A DNA stretch of 14,185 nucleotides from Synergistales bacterium (GTDB lineage: Bacteria > Synergistota > Synergistia > Synergistales > Aminobacteriaceae): NCBI GenBank assembly GCA_025997935.1, contig BNVG01000045.1, forward strand, positions 1 through 14,185. Direction: 5' to 3'. Of the stretch, positions 1 through 6,929 are shown piece after piece; the first letter of the stretch is position 1; every line of letters begins with the position of its first letter. A program made the translations under genes and the position numbers. The notes beneath the pieces are model-generated. The model did not search any database and was not told the origin of the DNA. It saw only the letters and a program-made list of their open reading frames with translations.

Positions 1-248
1 TCGTCTACGTAAATGGCATGGCCACGGAAGAGAACTACGTCGTCAACAAAGACCGCTACAATATGAGACCCAACAAATTCTACCCAACCGTTCCCTTTAC
101 TGTTCCCGACAACAGCTATTTCGCGCTTGGCGACAACCGCCCTAACTCTCAGGACGGCAGGTTCTGGGGCTACGTCCCGGCGGAAGACCTTCACGGCCCG
201 GCGTTCTTCAGGTACTGGCCTCTGTCGCGCATAGGCGTTCCGCGTTGA
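1..248 (+). CDS. lepB: Signal peptidase I, C-terminal part (cut by left edge)
   Basis: The reading frame is open from the left edge (first full codon at 3) to a TGA at 246-248, so only about the last 80 residues are present. They carry the conserved C-terminal box of signal peptidase I, GDNRPNSQDGR followed by GYVP, close to the family pattern GDNRxNSxDSRxxGxVP, with Gly in place of the usual Ser of DSR. The enzyme is a membrane-anchored Ser/Lys protease that removes signal peptides from exported proteins. The catalytic Ser and Lys lie upstream of the window, so activity cannot be judged. The gene lies 18 nt upstream of rbgA on the same strand, a neighbourhood seen in many bacteria. An internal ATG at 18 is not the true start, because the frame continues upstream of it. 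Confidence 0.9.
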   Translation, partial: VYVNGMATEENYVVNKDRYNMRPNKFYPTVPFTVPDNSYFALGDNRPNSQDGRFWGYVPAEDLHGPAFFRYWPLSRIGVPR

Positions 249-255
249 ACCGTAT

Positions 256-261
256 TATAAT
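256..261 (+). promoter_or_regulatory. Possible -10 box just upstream of rbgA
   Basis: A perfect TATAAT lies in the 18-nt gap between lepB and rbgA. No recognisable -35 box is found 16-18 nt upstream (the matching bases are inside lepB). If used, transcription would begin at about 267-268, essentially at the rbgA ATG, giving a leaderless or nearly leaderless message. The match may be chance. Confidence 0.25.
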
Positions 262-266
262 GGAGA

Positions 267-1109
267 ATGGGTAGAACCGTATGGTATCCCGGCCACATGG
301 CGCGGGGGGAGCGAAAACTCGGTGAGGTAGTCGATAAATTAGACGTTCTGGTGGAGGTGCGCGACGCTCGCGCGCCTTTTTCTACGTCATCTCCTCTCAT
401 GTCCGGAAAATCCGGTCTTTCGCGCCTGAGGCCCGTGTTTCTCGTTTTATCCAAAAAAGACTTGGCCGACCCCGACCGCACTGGCGTCTGGTTAGACGGC
501 TTGCGCGCGGGCGCTGGTTACGCGGACGTAAAGGCTCTTGACCTTCATAACGACGGCGTCGGCGCCCTGATTTCCACCATGATGAAATTGCGCCCCGTCC
601 ACCGTGAGCTTCGCGTCGGCGTTGTGGGCATCCCTAACGTAGGTAAATCCATGTTTTTGAATAAGATAGTGGGGCGTTCCCGCGCTAAGGTCGGCGGTAT
701 ACCCGGCATAACGCGCGAGGTGGGCTGGTACAAGGGGAACGGCTTTTTAGTAGTGGATTCCCCCGGCATTTTAGACCCGCACTCCGGGCCGGGCGTTCAT
801 CAGGTTTTATCCTGGTTAGGATGCGCCAAGGCTGATGTTGTGGGCGGTTACGAGAACGCGGCCGTAGCGCTGATTCGTTTCTTAATGGCGCGTCTTCTCT
901 GGGGGAAAGTGGTGGACGTATGGAGCCTGCCCGATTCAGAAGACGCCCTTGAATCAGTCGGCCGTCGCTTGGGTTGCTTGGTCGCGGGAGGCGTTGTGAA
1001 CAGGGAACTGGCAGCGCGGCGATTTCTCGAGTCTTTCGCGTCGGGTAAACTGGCCCCCGTCACTCTCGAGCTTCCGGGCGATCCCATACACGCGGCGCTG
1101 AATATATAA
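267..1109 (+). CDS. rbgA: Ribosome biogenesis GTPase RbgA (YlqF)
   Basis: A 280-residue circularly permuted GTPase, about the length of Bacillus subtilis RbgA, which acts late in 50S subunit assembly. The N-terminus WYPGHMARGERK matches the family start, which supports this ATG. The G motifs come in permuted order: G4 as SKKD at residues 62-65 (usually NKxD), G1/P-loop GIPNVGKS at 121-128, G2 Thr near 149 in PGITR, and G3 DSPG at 164-167. The C-terminal third is the RbgA-specific RNA-binding region. There is a GGAG only one nucleotide before the ATG and no well-spaced Shine-Dalgarno; an in-frame TAA at 258-260 excludes an earlier start. It abuts rnhB with no gap, so the two are probably co-transcribed. 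Only the Asn-to-Ser change in G4 is unusual. Confidence 0.93.
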   Translation: MGRTVWYPGHMARGERKLGEVVDKLDVLVEVRDARAPFSTSSPLMSGKSGLSRLRPVFLVLSKKDLADPDRTGVWLDGLRAGAGYADVKALDLHNDGVGALISTMMKLRPVHRELRVGVVGIPNVGKSMFLNKIVGRSRAKVGGIPGITREVGWYKGNGFLVVDSPGILDPHSGPGVHQVLSWLGCAKADVVGGYENAAVALIRFLMARLLWGKVVDVWSLPDSEDALESVGRRLGCLVAGGVVNRELAARRFLESFASGKLAPVTLELPGDPIHAALNI

Positions 1110-1733
1110 ATGACGCGCGACGAAACTATAAACTTTATAGAAAACTTCAACGGACCTTTTGCCGGCGCGGACGAGGCCGGGCGCGGGCCGTTAGCCGGGC
1201 CTGTGGTGGCCGCCGCAGCTTTCTTGACGCCTGAGCAGGAACGGGAGCTGCTCAGGTTTGGGCTTCGCGATTCAAAGAAAATGACGAGCGCAAACCGTGA
1301 GACCGTATTCGCCGCGATGGAAGGCATGGGCGTCATGTGGCGCGCGCAGGCCGCGAGCGTCGAGAGAATCGCCAAGGCCAATATTCTGGTATCTTCTCTT
1401 TGGGCGATGGCGAAAGCTGTCGAAAAACTGCCCGCTCATATTGACATGGTCATTGTTGACGGCACATTTGCCTTGCCCGTGCTCGATGACCGCTTCCCCG
1501 TCCGCTCTCTCCCCTTGACGAAGGCCGATTCGACAATCCCGGCGGTATCAGCCGCCTCCGTTGTGGCCAAGGTCTTACGGGACCGGGCGATGTGCGCCCT
1601 TGATTCCCTCTATCCCCAGTATGGCTTTGCTAAACACAAGGGTTACCCCACGCAACAACACAGAGAGGCCGTCATGAAGTTCGGCCTCTCCCCCGTACAC
1701 AGAACTTTATTTTGCAAAAAATTACTTACCTAA
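1110..1733 (+). CDS. rnhB: Ribonuclease HII
   Basis: A 207-residue protein of normal RNase HII length. The enzyme cuts the RNA strand of RNA-DNA hybrids and removes single ribonucleotides from DNA, using two metal ions. The four expected acidic residues are visible: Asp21-Glu22 in ADEAGRGPLAGPV, Asp117 in VIVDGT, and Asp140 in KADST. The conserved DSKKM, AAASVVAKV-like helix (SAASVVAKVLRDR) and the C-terminal YGFAKHKGYPTQQH block are also present. The ATG directly follows the rbgA stop, so translation is probably coupled. This rbgA-rnhB order matches that of B. subtilis (ylqF-rnhB). Confidence 0.96.
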   Translation: MTRDETINFIENFNGPFAGADEAGRGPLAGPVVAAAAFLTPEQERELLRFGLRDSKKMTSANRETVFAAMEGMGVMWRAQAASVERIAKANILVSSLWAMAKAVEKLPAHIDMVIVDGTFALPVLDDRFPVRSLPLTKADSTIPAVSAASVVAKVLRDRAMCALDSLYPQYGFAKHKGYPTQQHREAVMKFGLSPVHRTLFCKKLLT

Positions 1734-1760
1734 AACTTCCCGCAACTCGTATCCAACCGA

Positions 1761-1787
1761 CTCGCCGCGCTTAGGGCTTCGCGCGAG
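1761..1787. terminator. Weak hairpin between convergent rnhB and the binding-protein gene
   Basis: CTCG-c-CGCG at 1761-1769 pairs with CGCG-CGAG at 1780-1787 around a 10-nt loop: 8 pairs with one bulged C. It lies in the 57-nt gap between two convergent genes. Neither side has a clear T-run, so it is a poor intrinsic terminator, or simply a GC-rich coincidence. Confidence 0.25.
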
Positions 1788-1790
1788 AAG

Positions 1791-2966
1791 CTATTTCGAT
1801 TCAGGCGCCCAGGTTTCCAGATAAACGGCCTTTCCCTGAGCCGCGTCGCCCCTCAGAATAACTCCAGGCTTGTTCAGCGGGTTGTGGGTCTCTTTGTCAA
1901 CCGTCCAGGCAAAGTGCGTCACTTGAAGGTCTTTCGTGTTCTCTATAGCGTCGCGCACCTCCGACCTAGTAGGCACACGCCCAGCCGCCTCACCCGCCGT
2001 CTTTATGGCGTGAGCGAACATCTGAATTATATCGTATCCGAAGGCCATGTTCATGGGCTCGGTAGGCTTATGCCCGTACTCTTTTTCAAAATTCGCGACC
2101 AAACCCTGAATTGAAGGCTCGGCTCCGCTCAGTCCATAGACCCAGAAGGTTCCCTCCATCGCGTCTCCGGCAATCTCGAACATATTTGGACTGTATCCTG
2201 TACCGCCCATAAAATAAGGCGTCCAGCCCATCTCCGCCGCTTGCTTTATAACCAATGCCATCTCTTTATAGAGCATCGTCAGGCCGACAGCTTCCGCACC
2301 CCAGGCCTTGGCCTCCGTTATTTGCGCGCGGAAGTCCACGTCGCCACCGCGGAAAGCCCAGAATTTATGCTCGACGCCGAGTTTGTCGGCCTGCTTTTTC
2401 TGATACTCGGTCAAACCCTCGGAGTAAGCGTCGCCTATGTCGCCGATAATGGCCAATTTCTTCGCGCCGAGCTTACGAACCAAGTAGTCCGATATGACCG
2501 TCCCCTGATAGGCGTCGGTGAAATTTATGCGGAACGTGTACGGGCGCACTTTGCCGGTGTCCTGGTCTACCGTAACGGCGGGGTTTGTGGCGGTGCTGGC
2601 GATGTTCGGTATCTGAGCTTTGTCGATAATGGGCGCTATCGCGAGCTGAATACCGCTCTGATTGCAACCACCGATGCCGATAGCGCCCTCGTCGATCATC
2701 CGTCTGACGGCTATGACCGCTTCTTCGGGCTTGGCCTTTATGTCATAGCATATGAGCTCGACAGGATGACCAAGAAGTCCACCTTTCTCGTTTATCTCCT
2801 TGACGGCCAACATCGCCGCGTCGCGCTCATGCTGTCCCCAGGTCGCGCCCTCGCCCGTCAGAGTGGCTATGTAGCCAATCTTGATAGACTCCTCGGCGGC
2901 AGACGCGCAACCCGCAAACCCCAGCGCAAATGCAAACAACAAAACCACATTCATAAAACGTTTCAT
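1791..2966 (-). CDS. Liv-type ABC transporter substrate-binding protein (branched-chain amino acid family)
   Basis: A 391-residue periplasmic binding protein of the LivJ/LivK (Peripla_BP_6) family. These proteins bind branched-chain amino acids, amides or aromatic acids for an ABC importer. Family features: IKIGYIATLTGEGATWG at the mature N-terminus, the AAMLAVKEINEKGGLLG helix, the IGGCNQSG turn, and IGDIGDAYSEG starting the second lobe. The start is placed at 2966, not at the longer in-frame 3005, because an AGGGAGAGG ribosome site lies about 9 nt upstream (2976-2984) and the protein then begins with a clean signal peptide. Cys20 in LGFAGC could be a lipobox, although Phe at -3 is unusual; ASA just after it could instead be a signal peptidase I site. 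No permease or ATPase gene is adjacent, so it is an orphan here. The substrate cannot be told. Confidence 0.92.
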   Translation of the reverse strand: MKRFMNVVLLFAFALGFAGCASAAEESIKIGYIATLTGEGATWGQHERDAAMLAVKEINEKGGLLGHPVELICYDIKAKPEEAVIAVRRMIDEGAIGIGGCNQSGIQLAIAPIIDKAQIPNIASTATNPAVTVDQDTGKVRPYTFRINFTDAYQGTVISDYLVRKLGAKKLAIIGDIGDAYSEGLTEYQKKQADKLGVEHKFWAFRGGDVDFRAQITEAKAWGAEAVGLTMLYKEMALVIKQAAEMGWTPYFMGGTGYSPNMFEIAGDAMEGTFWVYGLSGAEPSIQGLVANFEKEYGHKPTEPMNMAFGYDIIQMFAHAIKTAGEAAGRVPTRSEVRDAIENTKDLQVTHFAWTVDKETHNPLNKPGVILRGDAAQGKAVYLETWAPESK

Positions 2967-3013
2967 TCTTGTGTTCCTCTCCCTCGCAAAATAGATAATA
3001 AGCAACGCGAAAA

Positions 3014-3042
3014 ATTATATTTTGGTTTCTTTTATTTGTCAA
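3014..3042 (-). promoter_or_regulatory. Consensus sigma-70 promoter of the Liv-type binding protein
   Basis: On the minus strand, a perfect TTGACA (-35, plus positions 3037-3042) and a perfect TATAAT (-10, 3014-3019) are separated by exactly 17 bp. Transcription should start at about 3007, giving a leader of about 40 nt that contains the AGGGAGAGG ribosome site of the gene starting at 2966. This is the strongest promoter visible in the window. Confidence 0.85.
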
Positions 3043-3045
3043 TAC

Positions 3046-3064
3046 TAAAATAAAGTTTATTATA
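3046..3064. promoter_or_regulatory. AT-rich inverted repeat upstream of the binding-protein promoter
   Basis: A 19-bp inverted repeat centred on G3055. The inner 13 bp (AATAAAGTTTATT, 3049-3061) is a perfect palindrome, and each arm is 9 bp with one mismatch. It begins 4 bp upstream of the -35 box of the minus-strand promoter. It could be an activator or repressor site, or an UP element contacted by RNA polymerase alpha subunits. The AT-rich context makes chance possible. Confidence 0.4.
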
Positions 3065-3115
3065 GCCCGTCCGCGCGAAATTCATACAAAACAAACGAAC
3101 GAATCGGATTTGCTG

Positions 3116-3121
3116 TATACT
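3116..3121 (+). promoter_or_regulatory. Possible -10 box for the CHR transporter operon
   Basis: TATACT (5 of 6 matches to TATAAT) lies 50 nt before the first CHR start codon. No good -35 is present at the right spacing. The stretch 3121-3155 is very AT-rich and includes a TTTTATAAAA palindrome at 3146-3155. A plus-strand promoter must exist in this divergent region, but I cannot fix it with confidence. Confidence 0.3.
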
Positions 3122-3171
3122 ATTCATATTTTTTGAAAATTTATATTTTATAAAACCCGGATAGGAGGAGC

Positions 3172-3738
3172 ATGTTTTTGAATATTAAGGATTTGTGGGA
3201 AATTTTTATCACGTTTTTTAAGATTGGGGCTTTGACCTTCGGCGGAGGGTACGCCATGCTGGCCATCCTGCAAAAAGACATAGTCCAGAGGCTGAAATGG
3301 GTAACGAACGAAGAGGTCATAGACTACTACGCCATCAGCCAGAGCCTGCCGGGGATTATAGCGGCCAACACCTCCATGCTGATAGGCTATAAGCGCGGGA
3401 AAACGCCGGGCCTCTTAGCGGCGGCGCTCGGTATGGCCTGCCCGTCCATAATAATCATTCTTCTGATAGCCGCGTTCATCCAGAATTTTTCGAGTATTGA
3501 GATGGTTCAGCACGCCTTTAACGGCATTCGAGTAGCCGTGGCCGTGCTTATCGTAAAAACTACAATTGATATGTGGAAGAGCGGCGTAAAAGATAAAATA
3601 GGCGTCGCCCTCTTCTTGGCCGCCCTGCTTGTCTTTGTTTACGCTTCCGTTTCGCCTGTCGTCCCCGTCATGGCCGGCGCGGCGGCCGGGATTATCTTCA
3701 AGGAAACTAAGATGTTCAAGGGAGGGAAAACGGCTTGA
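3172..3738 (+). CDS. Chromate transporter family protein, first half-length subunit
   Basis: A 188-residue membrane protein of the CHR family in its short, single-domain form. The family signature is visible near the N-terminus: FKIGALTFGGGYAMLAILQKD at about residues 16-36, then the conserved ISQSLPG segment and an N-x-x-M-x-I-G-Y-like stretch. Several hydrophobic helices follow. An AGGAGG ribosome site (3163-3168) stands 3 nt before the ATG. Short CHR proteins usually occur as adjacent pairs that together equal one long ChrA; B. subtilis has such a pair that exports chromate. The real substrate may be chromate, sulphate or another anion. The stop overlaps the start of the next CHR gene. Confidence 0.9.
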   Translation: MFLNIKDLWEIFITFFKIGALTFGGGYAMLAILQKDIVQRLKWVTNEEVIDYYAISQSLPGIIAANTSMLIGYKRGKTPGLLAAALGMACPSIIIILLIAAFIQNFSSIEMVQHAFNGIRVAVAVLIVKTTIDMWKSGVKDKIGVALFLAALLVFVYASVSPVVPVMAGAAAGIIFKETKMFKGGKTA

Positions 3739-4304
3739 TTTACTTAACTCTTATTTATGAGTTTTTGAAAATAGGTCTTTTTTCCATCGGGGGCGGACTG
3801 GCCACATTGCCGTTTCTGTATCAGCTTTCCGATACTTACGGATGGTTTACGCATGAAACCCTGGCCGACATGGTGGCTATATCCGAATCCACGCCGGGGC
3901 CGATAGGCCTCAATATGGCTACTTACGTCGGTTACACGACTTCGGGGCCGTTGGGCGGGGCGCTGGCTTCGATTTTTCTACTCGTTCCGTCTGTGATAAT
4001 CATTTTGTTTATCGTAAGAATACTCGACAAGTTCAAGGAAAACCGTTTCGTAAAAGCCGCGTTCTACGGTATACGCCCCGCCGTTACGGCTCTTATCGCC
4101 TGGGCGGCGTTCGGTATAATCCGCATTACGCTCTTGAATCTCAGCGCGTTCAAACCGGAAGCGCTTCGGAGCGTCTTGGACGTTTTTGAGTTCAGAAGCA
4201 TGGCGCTCTTTGTAGTTCTATATTATCTTTTAAAGAAATACAACAAGCACCCAGTGGTATACATCGGCGCTGGCGCTGTGGTTGGGATTTTGTGGGGACT
4301 GTAA
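3735..4304 (+). CDS. Chromate transporter family protein, second half-length subunit
   Basis: A 189-residue partner of the upstream CHR protein, with the same fold signature: LKIGLFSIGGGLATLPFLYQ at about residues 11-30 and the conserved ISESTPGPIGLNMATYVGY segment. Several membrane helices follow. The start is a TTG at 3735-3737 that overlaps the TGA of the first gene (TTGA, 4-nt overlap); AGGGAGGG at 3719-3726 lies 8 nt upstream. This arrangement implies translational coupling and roughly equal production, as expected for two halves of one heterodimeric transporter. The two copies are diverged, so this is not a recent duplication. Confidence 0.9.
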   Translation: MIYLTLIYEFLKIGLFSIGGGLATLPFLYQLSDTYGWFTHETLADMVAISESTPGPIGLNMATYVGYTTSGPLGGALASIFLLVPSVIIILFIVRILDKFKENRFVKAAFYGIRPAVTALIAWAAFGIIRITLLNLSAFKPEALRSVLDVFEFRSMALFVVLYYLLKKYNKHPVVYIGAGAVVGILWGL

Positions 4305-4307
4305 AGC

Positions 4308-5477
4308 ATGAATAAAAGCACGATGTTTTTTCTGTGGCTTGGCGCGTCCATAGCCATTTCGGAGATTTTTACGGGCGGACTCGTAGCGTCGCTCGGATTG
4401 GTTAAGGGAGGCGCGGCCATCATTTCCGGGCACCTCATAGGGAGCGCGCTTCTGGCATTAGGCGGGCATGTCGCGTTCACGCGCCGCGAGAATGCCATGG
4501 AGAGCGTCGTGTGGTCGTTCGGGCGCAGTGGTGGAGCGCTGATAGCTCTGTGCAACGTGGTTCAGCTTATCGGCTGGACGGTAGTTATGATCGTTCAGGC
4601 GAGCAGCGCGTTAGTCGGCGTGGCCGACTCGTTCTCTTTCGGAGGCTCGTTCTTCGCTTTTATGCCGGTGGCGTTTGTCATGTCCGTTCTTGTATGTCTG
4701 TGGGCGCTTATCTTTGGAAGCCGCGTGGAAAAGCTCAACAACATCGCTGTCGTTCTCGTGTCGGCGCTCTGCGTCGCCCTGTTTGTGGAAGCTACGGGGA
4801 GACGGGGCGCGGCTCCGAATGTCAGCGAAATTATGAGCGTGTCCCTCGCCGTAGAGCTATCCATAGCCATGCCCGTATCATGGCTACCTTTGATCGGGGA
4901 CTACTCGAGCAGGGCCGCCGACAAGGCCGGCGCGTCCCTTGTGCCATTTGCGGCCTATTTTCTGGGCAGTACGCTCATGTACCTCCTGGGGCTTTTTATA
5001 GCGGTGAGGAGCGGCGAAGATATATTCGCGTTCATCGCGTCAAGCAGATTTCCCCTGACGGCTTGCGGCATAATTTTACTCTCGACGCTGACAACAGCGT
5101 TTCTCGACCTCTACTCGGCCGCTGTTTCATCTCGGGCTGTTATCCGCGTAAAAAACGAGCGTTTTTCTATTTTGGCGATAGGGGTTTTTTCCGGGCTGGT
5201 TTCGGTCTTATTTCCGGCGGAGCGGTACGGCGCTTTCTTAGAGGAGTTTCTGACCTCGATAGGGATGGTATTCATTCCCATCTACGCCATCCTGTTTTTA
5301 GATTTCTTGCTGGGAAAGGGCAAGTGCTCCAAGCGTTTCCACGCGCCAAACCTCGCCCTCGCCGTCGTAGGTATGGCCGGGTATTGGCTACTTGGCCGAT
5401 ACGAAGTGTGGATTCCTACGTTAGCGACGATTTTTGGGGTTTCCGCGCTCTATTGGATTGTTTCAAAAAAATCCTAA
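4308..5477 (+). CDS. cytX: CytX-like permease (NCS1 nucleobase/cation symporter family)
   Basis: A 389-residue integral membrane protein with about 10-12 hydrophobic segments. The N-terminus (FFLWLGASIAISEIFTGG, then GHLIGSALLALGGH) and the block MESVVWSFGRSGGALIALCNVVQLIGWTVVMI closely resemble CytX, a putative hydroxymethylpyrimidine transporter of the NCS1 family linked to thiamine salvage. That function is an annotation from gene context in other genomes, not shown here. No TPP riboswitch or thi gene is visible nearby. It begins 3 nt after the second CHR gene with only a weak GGGG upstream, so it is probably translated by coupling from the same mRNA. Its TAA overlaps the stop of the convergent pseudopilin-like gene by 3-4 nt. 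Confidence 0.82.
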   Translation: MNKSTMFFLWLGASIAISEIFTGGLVASLGLVKGGAAIISGHLIGSALLALGGHVAFTRRENAMESVVWSFGRSGGALIALCNVVQLIGWTVVMIVQASSALVGVADSFSFGGSFFAFMPVAFVMSVLVCLWALIFGSRVEKLNNIAVVLVSALCVALFVEATGRRGAAPNVSEIMSVSLAVELSIAMPVSWLPLIGDYSSRAADKAGASLVPFAAYFLGSTLMYLLGLFIAVRSGEDIFAFIASSRFPLTACGIILLSTLTTAFLDLYSAAVSSRAVIRVKNERFSILAIGVFSGLVSVLFPAERYGAFLEEFLTSIGMVFIPIYAILFLDFLLGKGKCSKRFHAPNLALAVVGMAGYWLLGRYEVWIPTLATIFGVSALYWIVSKKS

Positions 5478-5998
5478 CGGAATATCTCTCTTGAATAAAC
5501 AGGCCTGCTCTCCAACTTATAAAAACGTCCGCCGAGCGGCGTGTCGCCGGACTTCATAACAAAAACACTTTCCGTTATAAGCGCGGCTTGGCCCTTTCCG
5601 GCCATCTGTGCGCGAATCAGATAGCCGTCCGGGCAATGAGGAGGAAAAAGCGATAGCTCATTCTCGGACGGGGAAGCCGTCAGCGGCTCGTAGCCCATAT
5701 CAAAAATCTCGACCTGCCCGCCTTCCTCCGTCGAACTGACAAATACGCGAAGGCCCTCCGCGCCCCGTGCCGCGCCATCCTCGGCCCTCGGCGCTTCGCC
5801 TGCGTCGAGTTTGGCGGCCAACCATTTCAGAGAGAAATTCGTCATGGAGATAAGCTCGCCTCTCACGCGAACATGCGTCAGATAGGCCGACGCGACATCT
5901 GAAAAAGACGTGAGGCGTATGACGGACAGCGCCAATATCGAGGACACCGCGAAGATCAAAACGAGCGCAAAGCATAAGACATAACCTTTTCTTTTCAT
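5474..5998 (-). CDS. PilX/GspK-like minor pseudopilin candidate (hypothetical)
   Basis: A 174-residue protein with one N-terminal hydrophobic helix (about residues 6-28) after the short basic leader MKRKG. The Gly5-Tyr6 junction resembles a type III (prepilin) signal peptide, and the Glu expected at mature position +5 is absent (it is Phe). PilX and GspK-type minor pseudopilins also commonly lack that Glu. The rest of the protein gives no family I recognise. It starts 10 nt after the preceding pilin-like gene, without a clear Shine-Dalgarno, and is the last gene of the minus-strand block. Its stop codon overlaps that of cytX. A plain membrane-anchored exported protein is the alternative. Confidence 0.6.
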   Translation of the reverse strand: MKRKGYVLCFALVLIFAVSSILALSVIRLTSFSDVASAYLTHVRVRGELISMTNFSLKWLAAKLDAGEAPRAEDGAARGAEGLRVFVSSTEEGGQVEIFDMGYEPLTASPSENELSLFPPHCPDGYLIRAQMAGKGQAALITESVFVMKSGDTPLGGRFYKLESRPVYSREIFR

Positions 5999-6008
5999 TT
6001 TTTATAAT

Positions 6009-6929
6009 TCATAGATTTTTCAATATCCAGCTTCCGAACGTGACGGCCATATCCTGCCGCTCAAAGTCGGCCTTCCAGGGCGCGGACGCGGGCCATTCGG
6101 AGGGGCGTGAGTTTTTAACGGAAGATTCTCCGCCCGTCGTGAGAATCCATACCTCTAACCTACGCTTAGACGGAGTCCACTCAAACCACATTTCGAGCAC
6201 CCCTTCAAGCATCTCTCCCTGGCTTTTCCAAGCGGTAGTGAAAGTTTCCGCATAAAGCCCGGCGTTTTCAGCGAAAAAACGCGCCGCCCTCAGATAATGC
6301 AATTCGTCATACGGATAAAGCTGAATAGGCGGCTGGACTCCGGTCAGCCGGATTGTCAGCCACGACGAGGAGTGACCGGCGGCAACCGAATGGTTCGATA
6401 TGGAAACAGGCCGGCCCGACAACGGGAACACAGTCCAGGAACGAATGTCGCTCGCCGTATTTACCGGCAAGCGATCATCAAGCTGCGACGCGTCGCCAAG
6501 CAAACTGATGTAAAGATTGTTTTCGATTTCTTTAATCGCGTGTAAGTCGGCGCGCAGGCCGGACGGTATGGAATAAAGGACGGAAAGCCCACGTCCCCGA
6601 AAAACACCGTCGCCGTCCTCGTCGGCCGGAAAGAGGGCGTCGCGCCATATATAAAGCGGCCCGTGCGCCCAACGCCCCGGCAGAGGGGAATCGCCATCCC
6701 TATAAGAAGCCGTCAGTCCGAGCGCGGCATGAAGCGCGCGGGGCTCCAGAACTGACAAGACGTTCCAGCCTCTCTCAAGCGCCAGAGAACGATTAGCCAT
6801 ACGCGTCTCAAGTCTGACAACCGTCGCGGCTGCCTCAACGACCGCCACGGACAACACCCCGCCCAGAATCAGGCTCAGGAGAACCTCAACAAATGTAAAG
6901 CCGGAACGAGCGCGAATCTTTGTTTTCAA
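6009..6929 (-). CDS. Type IV pilin-like / pseudopilin protein with prepilin signal
   Basis: The clear feature is a type III signal peptide: short basic leader KTKIRARSG, then FTFVEVLLSLILGG and a hydrophobic helix. Cleavage would fall between Gly and Phe, and the conserved Glu sits at mature +5. Such proteins are processed by PilD and assembled by type IV pilus or type II secretion machinery. I prefer the TTG at 6929, because it overlaps the dctM stop as TTGA and gives a typical leader of about 10 residues (protein of 306 residues). An ATG at 6953 is the main alternative; neither has a good ribosome site. The large C-terminal part, about 260 residues, is unrecognised; its size is nearer to a PulJ/PilW-type minor pseudopilin than to a major pilin. 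A position behind a TRAP transporter is unexpected. Confidence 0.75.
   Translation of the reverse strand: MKTKIRARSGFTFVEVLLSLILGGVLSVAVVEAAATVVRLETRMANRSLALERGWNVLSVLEPRALHAALGLTASYRDGDSPLPGRWAHGPLYIWRDALFPADEDGDGVFRGRGLSVLYSIPSGLRADLHAIKEIENNLYISLLGDASQLDDRLPVNTASDIRSWTVFPLSGRPVSISNHSVAAGHSSSWLTIRLTGVQPPIQLYPYDELHYLRAARFFAENAGLYAETFTTAWKSQGEMLEGVLEMWFEWTPSKRRLEVWILTTGGESSVKNSRPSEWPASAPWKADFERQDMAVTFGSWILKNL

Noticed and set aside
2241..3053. Long plus-strand open frame opposite the Liv-type binding protein (270 residues)
   Set aside because: It is the antisense shadow of a well-recognised gene. Its translation has no family features and it lacks a start signal.
4290..4320. TPP riboswitch before cytX
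   Set aside because: Only 3 nt separate it from the upstream gene, and no thi-box pattern is seen upstream of the operon at 2967-3171 either.
4511..5494. 327-residue plus-strand frame overlapping cytX
   Set aside because: It is out of frame with a clear membrane protein. Its Arg-rich translation is typical of a shifted frame in GC-rich coding DNA.
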